This document shows, one piece after another, positions 38,570 to 50,715 of a stretch of 64,000 nucleotides of DNA (its first letter is position 1; each line of letters begins with the position of its first letter). The stretch lies in NCBI GenBank assembly GCA_039881145.1, contig JAYKKI010000014.1:3064001-3128000 (forward strand), in the 5' to 3' direction. Under the pieces are notes generated by a model that was given only the letters and a program-made list of their open reading frames with translations, was not told where the DNA came from and did not search any database. Origin of the DNA: Druceiella hillmani. Taxonomy: Eukaryota > Arthropoda > Insecta > Lepidoptera > Hepialidae. Position numbers and translations under genes: made by a program.

Positions 38570-38680
38570 TCGCCGACGAAACTCGAGCCGGCGTCCAGAC
38601 GCCGGCAGCTCGTCTCGACTGAAGGACCCTCGGCGCACTACGACACCCGAGCCGGCTCTAAACGACTGCGTACGACCAAA
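38570..38680. promoter_or_regulatory. CpG-rich segment with a 9-bp-arm palindrome
   Basis: A CpG-rich island of about 110 bases in AT-rich DNA. It contains GCCGGCGTC-CA-GACGCCGGC (38587-38606), a perfect inverted repeat with a 2-base spacer, and GAGCCGGC twice. It may be a regulatory element or noncoding exon; no product is recognised. From 37390 to 38560 I see nothing else. Confidence 0.2.
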
Positions 38681-38879
38681 ATCGTAATATTGAAAGCTTC
38701 GCCTGTCCATGATAAGGGTGAAGTTCTACTTAAGACGACCGACAAGAAGCGAGTTATTTATACAAATATTAAAAGATGGCCTCTTTAATAAGAATTCATT
38801 CGAAACGTATTTGACCTATTCATTCATAAAACTATTATCTAGCTGCAGATATTCGTAATATTGTCATAAGTAAAGATAA

Positions 38880-38882
<3 letters not shown>

Positions 38883-38933
<51 letters not shown>
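38883..38933. repeat. (TA)n microsatellite
   Basis: Uninterrupted TA run. Confidence 0.95.
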
Positions 38934-38939
<6 letters not shown>

Positions 38940-39769
38940 TCCGAACAGTGGTGTTAAATTTTTAATTTTACCAACAGTTTATATTGTTTAATTTTTACAA
39001 ATGTCTGACACAATTATATAATTCTTTTCGTTTATGCGAATACTAAAAACAATTAATTCGTTTTTCTCCCAAATCAAATTCTACACAGAAATTAAATTAT
39101 AGCAGATAAAAGTAGACTCAAATCCTAATTTCAAATCCTCGCTCTTAGAGAAAGAAGAAATTCGAAAACCAATGATCAGTACTCAACTTTCGGTAAAGAA
39201 AAAAATAGCAAAATAAAAACTTAGCACGAGATTTACTAATTTGGAGTTTCCTAATACTGACTCGAAAAAACTTGCTCATTGTTAGGATAATTTGCTACCT
39301 GCTGACTGTATTTCGTACAGAACATCAATGAGTAGTTTCTAACAAAACTAATGTATGATTTTTTATATTTTCATCTTGATTTTTCATATTACACAATTAA
39401 CGACTAATATAAAAATCACAACAGAAATGTTTATTTCGGTTTATTGTAATATAACAATTGATAAAAATTTAAAACAATGTTACCATCTAAAGAAAAAGTA
39501 CATATTCAAAGTTTAAAGAACTTCAAATCAGAAAAGACTGGTAAAACGTCAAATCTGATCTAACAGATAACTTTTAATCGTGTGTACATTTAAAAATTAA
39601 TCGTTTCAATGAAAATCACCATTCAGTTCTCGTTACTCGCTTGAAGTACATCTTTACCCTAAAACCATTGTGTTACTTAGCCAGCATCTCCCTTTTAACT
39701 ATCTTCACGTTATCTCCTTACTTTTTTGGTCTCTTCCTTTAACTCGGTTAGATAGGTATTATCGGATGA

Positions 39770-39890
39770 CAAAGATCGAGCGACAGAATGATGAGTGACG
39801 TTCGTTTTTTACGATCTATCGCTGCGGTTATGTATGTATGTAACGCGACGCGGAACACTGCTTTGGCAGTGAGCTCCGTGCGGTTGGAAT
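39770..39890. other. GC-richer segment with a small hairpin
   Basis: CpG-containing segment with CACTGC-TTTG-GCAGTG (39856-39871), a perfect 6-bp stem that could be extended weakly by CGG/CCG outside. Function unknown. The following DNA to 41550 is AT-rich with nothing recognised. Confidence 0.2.
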
Positions 39891-41559
39891 GATTTATCTT
39901 TACGTTTTGCTAATAGGTTATTTATTGGTGCTGTCTTTCGGAAACGATAAAAGTGATGGAACTATTTGATAAGAGCGTGTCTTCGTGCACGGTGTTACTT
40001 AAGGTCATTGAGGAAATAGTAAGGCAAAAAAGTAGTTATCAATACGAGGTTTAAAGTAATACTAAAAAGAGTACCTAATACATAAGTCTGAACCCACACA
40101 AATGGCTTAGAGAGCAAAATATTCAACATAATATCGGATTTCACTCAGAGCTCTTAACGATTTAATCGTTATTACTCTGTACTCTATAAGTACTTAAGAA
40201 GATTTCTAGTACATTTCACTTTAATTTTCCCGAGCTAGCTAAGTACAAACATGGTATGCTATTTGTAACCTTTGTTCTTTTGTATATCAATTAGTGCATA
40301 ACATATGTATATCTTGTATCGCAATTTTAAACTTTAAATGCATATATAACGCTCTATTATCTTATGGTGAAGGAGCCGCCTGGTAACCGAAATAATAAAT
40401 AATTGCTTTCTCAAACTTTATCTCGTTTTTCAATCTTCGTCAATTTATTAAATGATTATGTACACTAAATTCATTAGCTTATTCAAACTTAAATTACAAA
40501 AGGAAATATACTATTTACTTGTCTATCTTTGAGTTTCGAAAAGGACTTATTAAACCCACGTTAACTTTTCATCGCTTTATTTCATCTTTTGTACACATAG
40601 ATTGTTTAATATATTTCTAAATCGTATGGGTAATGACAAGTTAAACCGACCAGTTACCAAATAAGTAATAAAATGGATGCGTGTCAAATAAGTTGCTAAA
40701 TAAAAATATGAATTTAATGTATCTAACATTAAATTAATACTTAAAGAGACTGTAGTCAATTAATCTGCAAATTTGTTTCAGGGTGTATTTAATTATTTTC
40801 TAAATAAGATTTCATATAAAATAAAGCCTTATTTTATAATATAAAACGTTTATATTAAGCCGTGTCAATAAATTTAATAACCAATGATTAATAAGAAAAT
40901 AAATAATTAAATTGAAGAGAATAATTAAACTTAATAAATAACCTAACGGTTTACAATCATTAAATAAATTAGAGCAATTAAAACAAAGTTCAGTCGTGGA
41001 TCAATTTATGCTCGGATAAGATAGACATTACGTTCAGTAAATAAAATAAAAACAGGACGAAATATAAATAAACTCGGTATTAACAAGTTACGTGTACTAA
41101 CCGGTTAAATATGAATTAAGATACGTTAAAAGAAGTTTTCAGGTCTCGTAGAAAAGTTTAAAATTAGAATCTTTACCTTGTTGCATGGCGCAGGGTTTGT
41201 TTTTGTTTGGCTATTCTAAAATATATAATTTTATAGTAACAACAATAATTAGGCTACAATTAAATAAATTCGTTCAGTCGTTTGGAATATTTTGGTGATC
41301 AAACATGTTTGAACTTTTTTCAGAATCAAACAATACCGTAGATAAACGGTATCCGGAATAAACTTCAAAGTTTTTAATACTTAGATGTACACAATATGAG
41401 ATAGAGACAAACAAATTACTTTCTTACGAGTATTTCTTGCCACTACTGGTTTTTCGAGATTCGTATTCCAGAGATCAGGCATGGAAATAATTTATTATCA
41501 CTGCCCGGTCTCACTCCTCGTCTGTTAGATGCCTCTAGCTCTTAAATATTGAAAAAATA

Positions 41560-41880
41560 TATATTTTACATTACACATATATTATATACCATCTTTTGTC
41601 CATAGCTTTGCCCGCGTGGTATTAAGCCCGATCCCAAGGGTAAATGTATTCCTTCAAAACTACTAAACAACGAGTTATAAGTACACAATGTCATAGAAAC
41701 TTTTGTAGTTAAATATATTTACTTATCAAAAGTGTAACTTATTTGTACACAAGAACTGACAAGTTTTCACAAAAACATCTACATAAAGTTCAACAATGAC
41801 ACTTTTATGCATCACTAGTTTCGCCGCGACTTCATCCGCTTTTATTTAAAACTTACCTCGGTGTAGTAACTACTATCGTA
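41560..41880 (-). repeat. Possible transposon fragment downstream of the tRNA-like head
   Basis: On the minus strand this carries GCGGATGAAGTCGCGGCGAAACTAGTG and, further on, CCACGCGGGCAAAGCTATGG. The CGCGGGC-AAAGCTA type motif recurs at the ends of many insect non-autonomous elements, in my recollection. It may be the body of the SINE whose head is at 41901-41972. Confidence 0.3.
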
Positions 41881-41900
41881 GACTACACAAAGAAAAAGTC

Positions 41901-41972
41901 ATTCGGACGTTGGGAATTAAACCCGTGTTTTCGGCGTACCATACCAACGTTCTAACCATCATACCACGGCTG
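41901..41972 (-). repeat. tRNA-like sequence, probable SINE head or tRNA pseudogene
   Basis: Read on the minus strand, AGCCGTGGTATGATGGTTAGAACG resembles an A box and D arm, a TTGGT...GCCGA stem with a 7-base loop resembles an anticodon arm (loop centre GGT), and GGGTTTAATTCCC resembles a B box and T arm. The acceptor ends do not pair and the T stem is imperfect, so it is not a working tRNA gene. tRNA-derived SINEs keep exactly this kind of head. Confidence 0.4.
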
Positions 41973-41999
41973 ATCAAACTAACCTGTCGGAAATATTAT

Positions 42000-43600
42000 T
42001 ATTATTATCATCACTAAATTCTCTATTTCCACAATATCTATGAGCATAAACTAAAAACACTAACAGAGAGTGTTGGCAATACCAATGTCGTAATACTCAT
42101 CAAGGTATTTCTTTTTAATGTGTAATATCCAGATAAATATTTTACATGATGTTCTCATCAAAATCCGTCCTGTAAATTTTGCGTGACTGAAGAGTGACAA
42201 GTTCTCTAGCTTTGGTTATCATTTCATACGCAAAATCAATCGCTCTTTTTAAAATATTTTCCATATTTAGAATTCACTCTGTTACAATTTTATTATATGT
42301 ATAGATCAAAATGCTTATTCTGTGTTACTCGTTGACAAGAGGAAGTCACTTTGGTACAAATCATATTAAAAATCGTATTTAAAATAGTGTCAAATTTAAC
42401 ATTAAAGATACTTTTAGATTGAATACAAGTAAAATGGTGTTCGAAAAATATGACCTTTTTGCTTGACCTCTGGATTATCTCTAAAAAAATCTATTAAAAA
42501 ATACAAATTTAATTTTTATCCTTTCAAAATAATGAAATGAATAGCTCGCCAAAATGTCGAATTAAGAAAAATGTTATTACTATATTTATTTTGATTAAAT
42601 TTTATTACTATATTTATTGCCACTTAAATTATTGGTCTATATTTAAAATATCCCATATTTTACCAATTGACATTAAAATTACGTTTAAATAGGACGATGC
42701 AATTCTTTAAAGAAAAATACGCTCTTCTTCAATTATATAAATGCGTCTGTTTTATCGAAATCTATTTGACATTAGGTACGTCCCTTATAGCCGTCCTTTA
42801 TAGCGGACGCCTGAAACGCACTAAGCAGGTTTTGTTTTAATTTTACCTTTATGGTAGGAATTTTACAACACATTTACCAACGAAATTGAATTCTGTTTAA
42901 ACGTATTTAAATGAAAAAGGATACGAAGCAAAATAATTAAAGAGAAAAGGGAACGAAATTTTCAAGGATCTTTTTAAAAACTAATCTAATAAACACCAAA
43001 AACATGCAAACATATTTAATATTCTTACATTTATTCGTTTACCTTTGAATAATTTCCAATAAACACATATAGTACCTGTATTAAATCGACTACATCCATA
43101 TAATCAATATTAATTTACTGTTTCCAAAGCCACCCTTCTACGCCGTAGCAAGCGTAGACTTATCTAGATCGGTTTAGTAAAAAATGTCACGTAACGTATG
43201 AGAGAGGATGTTAAAATATATGCCGTTTACCTCGGCGACAATTTATTAACGCCGAGTAACGTACTAAGCACACTTGGTATCTTCAGCCTTCGATAAAGTG
43301 TTTTATGAAGTTTCGCAGCTTGAAAGAAATTTAAATATACATAAAACATTTATTTATGGAACATTTCATAAAAGCTATAAACAACAATAATTTACAATTC
43401 GTGTTTTATTTTAAATTTTGATATTGAATTATTAATAGAGTCCCTGCCAATAAATTGAGATTTCCATTCAATTAGTTACCTGTTTTGATTTAAAAGTAAA
43501 TATTTCTTTAACTTTTTTAGGCTTTTTTATTGGCTTATAATTTGAGTGCTAATAAATTGATATTGAGATGGTTTTCAGCGTCGTAGATATAATTTACCCA
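42000..43600. other. AT-rich noncoding DNA, nothing firm
   Basis: I see only AT-rich DNA, with one imperfect inverted repeat at 43227-43259 (TTAC.CTCGGCG against CGCCGAG.TAA). Confidence 0.5.
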
Positions 43601-43605
43601 AGACG

Positions 43606-43970
43606 ATGTTATGTATAAAATTTCATCCTGAAATGTGGTGTTGGAAAAAAATTCTTGAAGTATGGTGGACTAAATTTCATACTAATGCACCCATATTCCA
43701 AGAATTCGGTATAAGGCAGCGTTTGTACCATATTGCACAAACTCGCATTTTGAATATGCCCGACAAATCTTCAGACGTGTCGCGGCATAGCAACAATAGT
43801 ATTAAAATCCTGGTTGTACAGGGCGAATTATAAGATACCAGACGACGTAGGGTATTATAGATGGATACATCAGGTCAAGGCAGTCATAGACATTAACCCA
43901 GACGAGTGCCGGAAGACAACTGGTAGAGAGAACTACTCTGCTCAGAGTTTACAACCTAATAATATGAGAG
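43606..43970 (+). pseudogene. RTE-like retrotransposon polyprotein tail, frameshifted
   Basis: This is the C-terminal part of an RTE-type endonuclease/reverse transcriptase. The first frame (43606-43833) reads MWCWKKILEVWWTKFHTNA, FQEFGIRQRLYHIAQTRIL and NNSIKILVVQGEL, which follow the order of the region beyond the RT domain in these proteins (W.RR.LRI.WT, then LVVQGK). A frame change at about 43830 leads to YRWIHQVKAVID and CRKTTGREN, the degenerate RWxDQVK and ADRxxW motifs. Frameshift, lost residues and missing upstream domains make it non-functional. The adjoining 3' sequence (to 44050) matches the copy at 50190-50415. Confidence 0.65.
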
Positions 43971-44050
43971 TACATGAATACATTTATTTATTTATATCTT
44001 TACGTTTCAATACGATGACTAAACAATTAATTTAATTCAAAAACATTGCA

Positions 44051-44344
44051 ATGACACACTTTAACAAATTTAACGATGATACGTTGACATACTTCAACAA
44101 ATTTAACGATGAGACAATGACACACTTCAACAAATTTAACGATGATACTATGACACTCTTCAACAAATTTAACGATGAGACAATGACACACTTCAACAAA
44201 TTTAACGATGATACGATGATACGATGACACACTTCAACAAATTTAACGATGATACGATGACACACTTCAACAAATTTAACGATGATACGATGACACACTT
44301 CAACAAATTTAACGATGATACGATGACACACTTCAACAAATTTA
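44051..44344. repeat. 33-bp minisatellite, nine units
   Basis: Units begin with ATGACACACTT and continue CAACAAATTTAACGATGA. Starts are at 44051, 44084, 44117, 44150, 44183, 44224, 44257, 44290 and 44323 (last partial). An 8-base extra piece (44216-44223) splits the array into five older, more diverged units and four nearly identical ones. A (CT)n run follows at 44345-44359. 33 bases keeps a frame open, so 11-residue protein repeats appear on both strands; they are a by-product. The first unit coincides with the 3' terminus of the RTE-like element upstream. Confidence 0.9.
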
Positions 44345-44989
44345 CTCTCTCTCTCTCTCATTATAGTCACACTCTCAGTGTAAATGGGATCAGATGGTTG
44401 TGCAATTATATACCGGGGAAAAGTGAAGAATTTCTACATAACTCAGTTCTAGATGCCGGCATAGTAAAGAGAGGATGACCACATGAGCGCAGGTAGTTAT
44501 CAAGTACGAAGAGCGAGAATTTTTTCAATAAATTCGGTCAAAAATGTTTTCTCTTAACAATCGGGAAACAAATTTTTCTTCTGTGCTGCGACGTATGATA
44601 ATCCAGTATACTCAAGAGAAAACCGGTAGGAAATAGATCTACTCAATAAAATATTCAGTCTGTAAATTATTCCACGAACATCTTAATTATTCTGGGGAAC
44701 AAATTCTTTGTAATAGCTAAAAAAAATTAAATTTTTAAAGAAAATACTTAGTCCAAAAATTAGAGAATATTCCACTATTCATGTGCACGTTGTTTTTGGT
44801 TAAATTTTACACAATATAGCCAACATATTCTACAGTAATTTAACCAGGGCGGGCATTAATATGATTCATTTTCAAACATATCAAATGCTTTTGAATCATT
44901 TGCATATTAAATGAATGTTTATAAATGATTAACAGTTACTGACAATCATTAAACTATATTAATGCAAGATTCTCGCAGGATTTATTCAT

Positions 44990-46135
44990 GTCAGTAATGT
45001 TATTATATTAAGTGAAATGAGTTGATAAAAAAACTTGTTTTAAACATATAAACAATCCAAATTTATGTGATCTAAAATTCTATGTGAAAAAAATTAAAAA
45101 TTCTATGTGAGCTCCAATATAGATAGCTAAAATTGCACGGCGCCAAAAATGATTAAATTAATGAATAAATTACCTGACAGCTCAATATGTATCATATATG
45201 TTACAAATAATCCTAACATGTTATAAACGCGTAATGCTTCTTTGCAACATATATTACCACACATTGAATGAATATTTTATATATGATTACCTACATATTG
45301 AATGGCTAATTCGTTATATTATTATAAAAATAAATTAAATTTAATAAAAACTTCTGAAACATTTGAAAAAGCAAAAAAGTTCATTGTAACCGTCAATATT
45401 AATAATCGAAACCATAAGGTGTAAAGAATACACTTGTAAACACCTGTTCAATATGAAATAATATGTGTTACAAAGGTACATCGCACGTTATAAATGCGAG
45501 ATCCATGTTCCTTATATGGTTATATGTAGAATGTAAAACTAGTTGCTTTGATTGTATGATTTACAGAACGTAAAATAAGTTGGTGAAAAAGTCCTACTTA
45601 ATCATATTAAAGAACTCGCCCTAAGGGTATTTGTACACACTTAGAATTACATAAATGTTTAAACATTTAAATATGTAATATTTCTATTAAACTATTGAAA
45701 AAATACTTAAAGTAAATAAACATATTTCCTTGTGTGTATAATGAATAAACTAGTGGACAGCCACTTTATGTGTGTGTTTATGTCACAAAAATTACTATAG
45801 GTTATAAACCACGATTCCAAGTAAAATTTTTTGTCACTTTTGTGAGTATAAAACGTGAAAATGAGTTGATAAAAAAACTTACATATTCTAAATAAATTCG
45901 ATGTAATCATCGGTATTGATAGCTAAAACCATACGGCGCCAAAAATACACCACTTGACAGGCATTTAATGTGTATTATAAATGTTTCAAAGAATCATAAC
46001 CGGTTATAAACCCATAATGAATCTTTTCAACATATATTATTATATATTAAATGACTATTTTACATATGATTATCTACATATTTAATGGCTAATTGTTGAA
46101 ATATTTAGGTATATAATATACTTAATATACTTTTG

Positions 46136-46204
<69 letters not shown>

Positions 46205-46213
46205 TTATATATG

Positions 46214-46292
<79 letters not shown>

Positions 46293-46500
46293 CCTAGGGT
46301 GTATAATGAATAAACTAGTCGACAGCTTCTTAATACATAATCATAAATGTTACAAAAATGATTATAGAACGTGAAATAAAATATTAAAAAGACTCTGTTG
46401 AGTATATACTAGAGGCAAAACAATTATATCCCTATGTAATTTTCAATATTCGTAGCTGAAACTATAAAATGCATAGAATAAACTGAGACCATCAGACATC
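44990..46500. repeat. Cluster of about six diverged repeat modules
   Basis: A module with the consensus order AATAAACTAGT.GACAG..A.TTAATATGTATCATAAATGTTACAAA..ATTATAGGTTATAAA recurs near 45163, 45430, 45737, 45945 and 46301, with traces near 46480. CGGCGCCAAAAAT appears at 45138 and about 45934, and GAGTTGATAAAAAAACTT at about 45019 and 45863. Spacing varies (about 200-400 bp) and a TA run is inserted at 46136-46290. It is an old tandem array or nested duplication with no coding capacity. Confidence 0.6.
46136..46290. repeat. (TA)n microsatellite, interrupted
   Basis: The longest TA tract in the window, with scattered C and G interruptions, lying inside the repeat cluster. Confidence 0.95.
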
Positions 46501-46509
46501 CAATAGTAT

Positions 46510-46562
46510 CAATCTGGTGCTTTTAGCGACAAAACCTTCTTGCGACCTTTACCAGTAAGACA
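46510..46562 (-). pseudogene. Tiny RTE-like fragment
   Basis: Minus-strand sequence reads VKVARR in one frame and matches the nucleotides of the minus-strand RTE remnant at 51270-51305 (CTAGCGACAAA/TTAGCGACAAA, then GCGACCTTTACC). About 50 bases are left. Confidence 0.45.
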
Positions 46563-46929
46563 ACTTATAGTGCATATCTATGTATTATCTTTGAACATTT
46601 TTTCTTCTTAAGAAAAGGTGTATTTAAAAAATAAATGGATTCAATAATCAATCAAATATAGAAGATATTCTTAAATTCATTTTTAAAAACATACCTCAAA
46701 ATTAAATACCATATTGTTGAAGGCAACCTGACGGGATTTGGAACTACTCACCCCAAGGATGCCGCGACATTGGCATAAAAATTAAACACAATATTCAAAG
46801 AAACATCGGACGTACATAAATTCATTGTTTCAATTTAAATAAAATCGATCGCTGCGGAAGTGGATTACGCTAAGCAGAGTTGATTTATAAATTTACTTAA
46901 TATTCCTCCAATGTCGCCAATTAATCAAG

Positions 46930-47110
46930 AGCGTAAGATCTCGGGCGGCGCCGTCATTACCATAATATAGAGTGGGCCAATCGATACGTTGGCACTTTGC
47001 GGATGTTTTTAATTTTTCACGACGCCCGACGGCTGCCTGAGATACGGCACGAATTCAGTTATGCCAACGCCACGGGACGGGACGACATTTTAGCAGCTGG
47101 GCCAGGAGAT
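46930..47110. other. GC-richer unassigned segment
   Basis: CpG-containing stretch (GGGCGGCGCCGTC, GACGCCCGACGGC, CCACGGGACGGGACGAC) in AT-rich surroundings. No protein frame or RNA family is recognised. It could be a conserved noncoding element or 5' exon. Confidence 0.2.
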
Positions 47111-48149
47111 GTACTGAATTAACAATCAATTGATGAAGCTGATATCAAAATTCTTAAATGGTGTCAAGATTTTCATACTGAACTATTTAATAAGTGTACA
47201 AAATACATCTCTCTTATCTCTGTTCACTGGTATCAATATTCACAAAATTAATGGAATATTCAGTCACTTAGAACATTTCCAACTTGAATAGTAGGTTTAA
47301 TTACATTATTTTTATTTAAAGTTATTTAGAAAAAAATGTGCTCTAAATTTCGAGTCCCATTAAACCTCTAATGAATACAAACAACAACAAAATTAGAATG
47401 GACCTAACGAAGTAAATTATATTGGATGAAGTAAATAACGAGACCACAGAAAGACTAGGGTTTAGGTAGGATTTTTTCACTTGATCATTGAAAATATTAT
47501 AGAGGATATTTCCTTGGTGTTTTTTTATTAAAATTTTAGTACTTGAACAATGTAGGATTTTTACTCTACTCTGTTACTAATATGAACACTTTACTCTTTT
47601 TCAACATACAGATGTCCGTATAATTAAAACGCAATAAATAAAAATTTTAAGTACAAGCATTTCTCGCACTATAAGTGTTCTGTTTGCATTAAGTTACATA
47701 TACATATTTAATCATTTACATACATAATACTTCTATCAAACCACTAGCACATATTTTTCACAACATGAACATATTATGTCTTGAACCTACTATGTCTTTC
47801 GTAGGTATAATACAAATACTGTGGTTGTACTCGTATGTGTTTCCCTAATTTATAGACACAAATTATTGGAAATGATTTTGCATTAAAGAACTTCTATATT
47901 GTTAGTACTCTCATTTTTACATTTTTATTTTTGGTTTACGTTGTGAATAATTTGAAGAACGGAAGCATTTCAGAAAATGATCGTGACTGAAAAAGAAAAA
48001 ACGGTTACTAGACGTTTTCGATTACATTTTATGAAACCTCTTCTGCAACACTTCATTTGATAGGATCCACGAGCAACATTTTTTTTATGCCCAAGTTCGA
48101 AGAGGCACTTCAAAAAAAAAGTTAAAACATGTTTTTCTATTTTTTTTTG

Positions 48150-48330
48150 TTTCTGTATGCAGGAGATGAGTTGAAGTAATTCAACTATATCTCCAGCAAA
48201 GTTTCATCATAACCTATCTTAAGCTGAAAAGGCTATGATTCTCCACCATACGAAAAGACAGACGGACATAAAGAAATAGTAAAGGTTTCATGTTTGCCGT
48301 TTGGCTACGGAATCCTAAACCGACAAAGAA
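48150..48330. repeat. Dispersed repeat family D, copy 2
   Basis: This carries AAAGACAGACGGACATAAAG, then GTTTCATGTTTGCCGTTTGGCTACGGAATCCTAAACC, the same order as at 6575-6695. The stretches 47120-48140 and 48340-50040 are otherwise AT-rich; 49310-49560 is less so and holds 65-71 codon frames with no recognised product. Confidence 0.5.
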
Positions 48331-50045
48331 AATTTAAAAATAAACGCTATTGTATTTTTCTATAAATATATGGGATATGTTATTTCTGTAATAAGTTAAA
48401 CATTTCAATTTATTTCTTCATTTTTGTTTATTTTTTAACGTAAAAATATATTTGGCGAACTTATTGTTGTAAAAGACAGAAATAGACCATCAGTGGGACA
48501 TTATACAATTAACTACCTATTACAATATTACAATTAAAAATATAACTACATAGTTCGATTGAAGATTTACTACAAGTAATTAAGTTAGCTAATAATATAG
48601 GTATTAATATCGACAGGGAAGGGAGATAAATAGAAGAGGATAGATTAAGATAGGAACAAGGAATCAATATCGGAATATATTTTTAGATGACTTTTTAAAA
48701 CATAAATCGTCGTTTATTTCAAATGTTAGGACCGAGTTTATTTCAGAGTTTGACAGCATGTGCAAGAGTACTCATGGAAGGTAGAGTTATAAAATACGGG
48801 AGTTAATGAACGATAAGAATGAGGATGGATTCAATACGTACCACAAGACCATAATCATCATGGTGCTTTGAATCGAAAATTGCAATACTTCTATTTCGAT
48901 ATTAGAAGAATTGTTCAATGTATTAAAAAGGAGACGTGAAATAAGTAAACTCTATTCTATATTTCTATTTTATTTAAATGATCTTCAGTGATTAGTCTAA
49001 TAAAGCTGTAAAAATTCTAATGGTTTTCCAATCCTTTTTCCAGCAATAATTGTAGCTTATCTACCGATATCTCATCGTAAAACTCACATTAGAACTGAAA
49101 AATTTGCTTCAAAACTTTTTTTATATCTATCTTATAATACCCATAATCCTGCCAACAATAAGCCTTATACTGGTACATACAAAATGCACATTCTGTATTA
49201 CACGTGGCTTATTTTAAATTTGGATAACATTGCGTATAACAAATTCCACAAACACGTATACTTTAAACTTACAAAGTTCATAACACATAACGTCACACCT
49301 TCCTTTATCAACACAGCGCATCCCCCTGATGCCCGCTTCCATTTCAACCGTAGCACAAAGTCGCACCGCACCGCCGCACCAAAATCTCACAGCAATTAGA
49401 GAAACTCGTATTACAAAGACTATTCAAAGTTGCTTCATTCATTTCCGCTTTTCGCGCCTCAGAGCCAGGCGGCGTTTTCCCGAACTAGCCTCTTACTTTT
49501 CCTTATCTCCACTCTCCAGTTCCTGAGTTGAGTACTCTCCCGAGTAGCCTCGATTTACTGCGCAAACAGAATGCATGCGAGTGTCATGAGATTACGGAGC
49601 GCAATTCGTTTAATTTCGTTTTGCTTATTTTTCAACGTGAAAAATCGAAGAAATTTATTTTGGCAACTAAATTGCAACCGTTCATTACGATAAGAACGAA
49701 GCCGTAAATTACCATGCAAATTTTAAAACAGATTTTGTTTATTTAATATTTATTTTAAAATAGAGGTGTGGCTCTTTTAGTTGTTAAAATTTTATGATTG
49801 TATCATCGTCCAGATATGTATCATCGTCCAGTATGCACAATTCGTAATGGATTTGTATGTGTATTTGCGAACCTATGCTTTTTGTCACTTAAAAATAACT
49901 TCGTCCACATTTCCTTTAGAGCATTAAATTTGAACTAATGTAATCATGATGTTTAGTTAAATTTTTTAAAAATTCCAGTGTCAAAATTACTTAACAAATA
50001 TACTTTCAACTACTTAAACCATTTTGATGTTACAATTTTTACTGT

Positions 50046-50452
50046 ATGAGAAATACATAATTAAATAAAACCAATTTCCTTTATGCAAGAGTGGAGCGGA
50101 GGACAGCTGATAGAGAGAAATGGCGACATATCCTGTGACGCACTACTCACCTGCAACATACTTGATATGATGACTACGACTACTGTGTCCAAAGTATAAC
50201 AACTAATAAGAAGAGAGTATATGAATTCATTTAGTTATTTATACATTTATTTAAGGATGTATACAGTTAAGGAAATTACATTATTATATTAATTAAGGTT
50301 AAGGAAATATATGCAGTTAAGGAAATTATAGTTTTAACATCTTTACGTTTCATTACTATGACTGGTCAATTCATTTAATTTAAAAATATTACGACATATA
50401 GCGATGACACACTTTATGAGAGATGTATAATTAAATAAAACCATTTTCCTTT
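50046..50452 (+). mobile_element. 333-bp truncated RTE-like insertion with 37-bp flanking repeats
   Basis: The inner segment (50083-50415) starts in the RTE-like coding tail: VERRTADREKWRHI at about 50090-50130, the ADRxxW motif. It continues into the same 3' sequence as at 43960-44060, including CTTTACGTTTCA.TA..ATGACT and GATGACACACTTT at its very end. It is flanked by near-identical 37-base direct repeats at 50046-50082 and 50416-50452 (ATGAGA.AT..ATAATTAAATAAAACCA.TTTCCTTT, about 33 of 37 matching), best read as a long target-site duplication. This defines both ends of a dead-on-arrival 5'-truncated insertion. Confidence 0.7.
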
Positions 50453-50653
50453 TAACCAATAACGAGTGACTTTACTGCTATGTAAATAAATGAAATATAT
50501 GACTCGAAGTTGTATCAAAGCATAAAATAAATATTATCCTTAATCCTTAAGTATAATCGAATTGTATTTTCTCGCTACTGCTGTTTAGTTCAGTATTTGT
50601 ATCTCAAAGACACGTCAGGTTTTCTAGATATAAAATCTCATATTGTATGTGTA

Positions 50654-50659
<6 letters not shown>

Positions 50660-50710
<51 letters not shown>
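50660..50710. repeat. (TA)n microsatellite
   Basis: TA run with short irregular flanks. Confidence 0.95.

Positions 50711-50715
<5 letters not shown>

Noticed and set aside
41901..41972. Functional tRNA gene
   Set aside because: Acceptor ends do not pair and the T stem is imperfect; a SINE head or pseudogene is more likely.
44032..44478. Proteins with 11-residue repeats (MTHFNKFNDDT on plus, FVEVCHRIIVK on minus)
   Set aside because: The frame stays open only because the DNA unit is 33 bases; both strands do it equally and the array grows from a transposon end.
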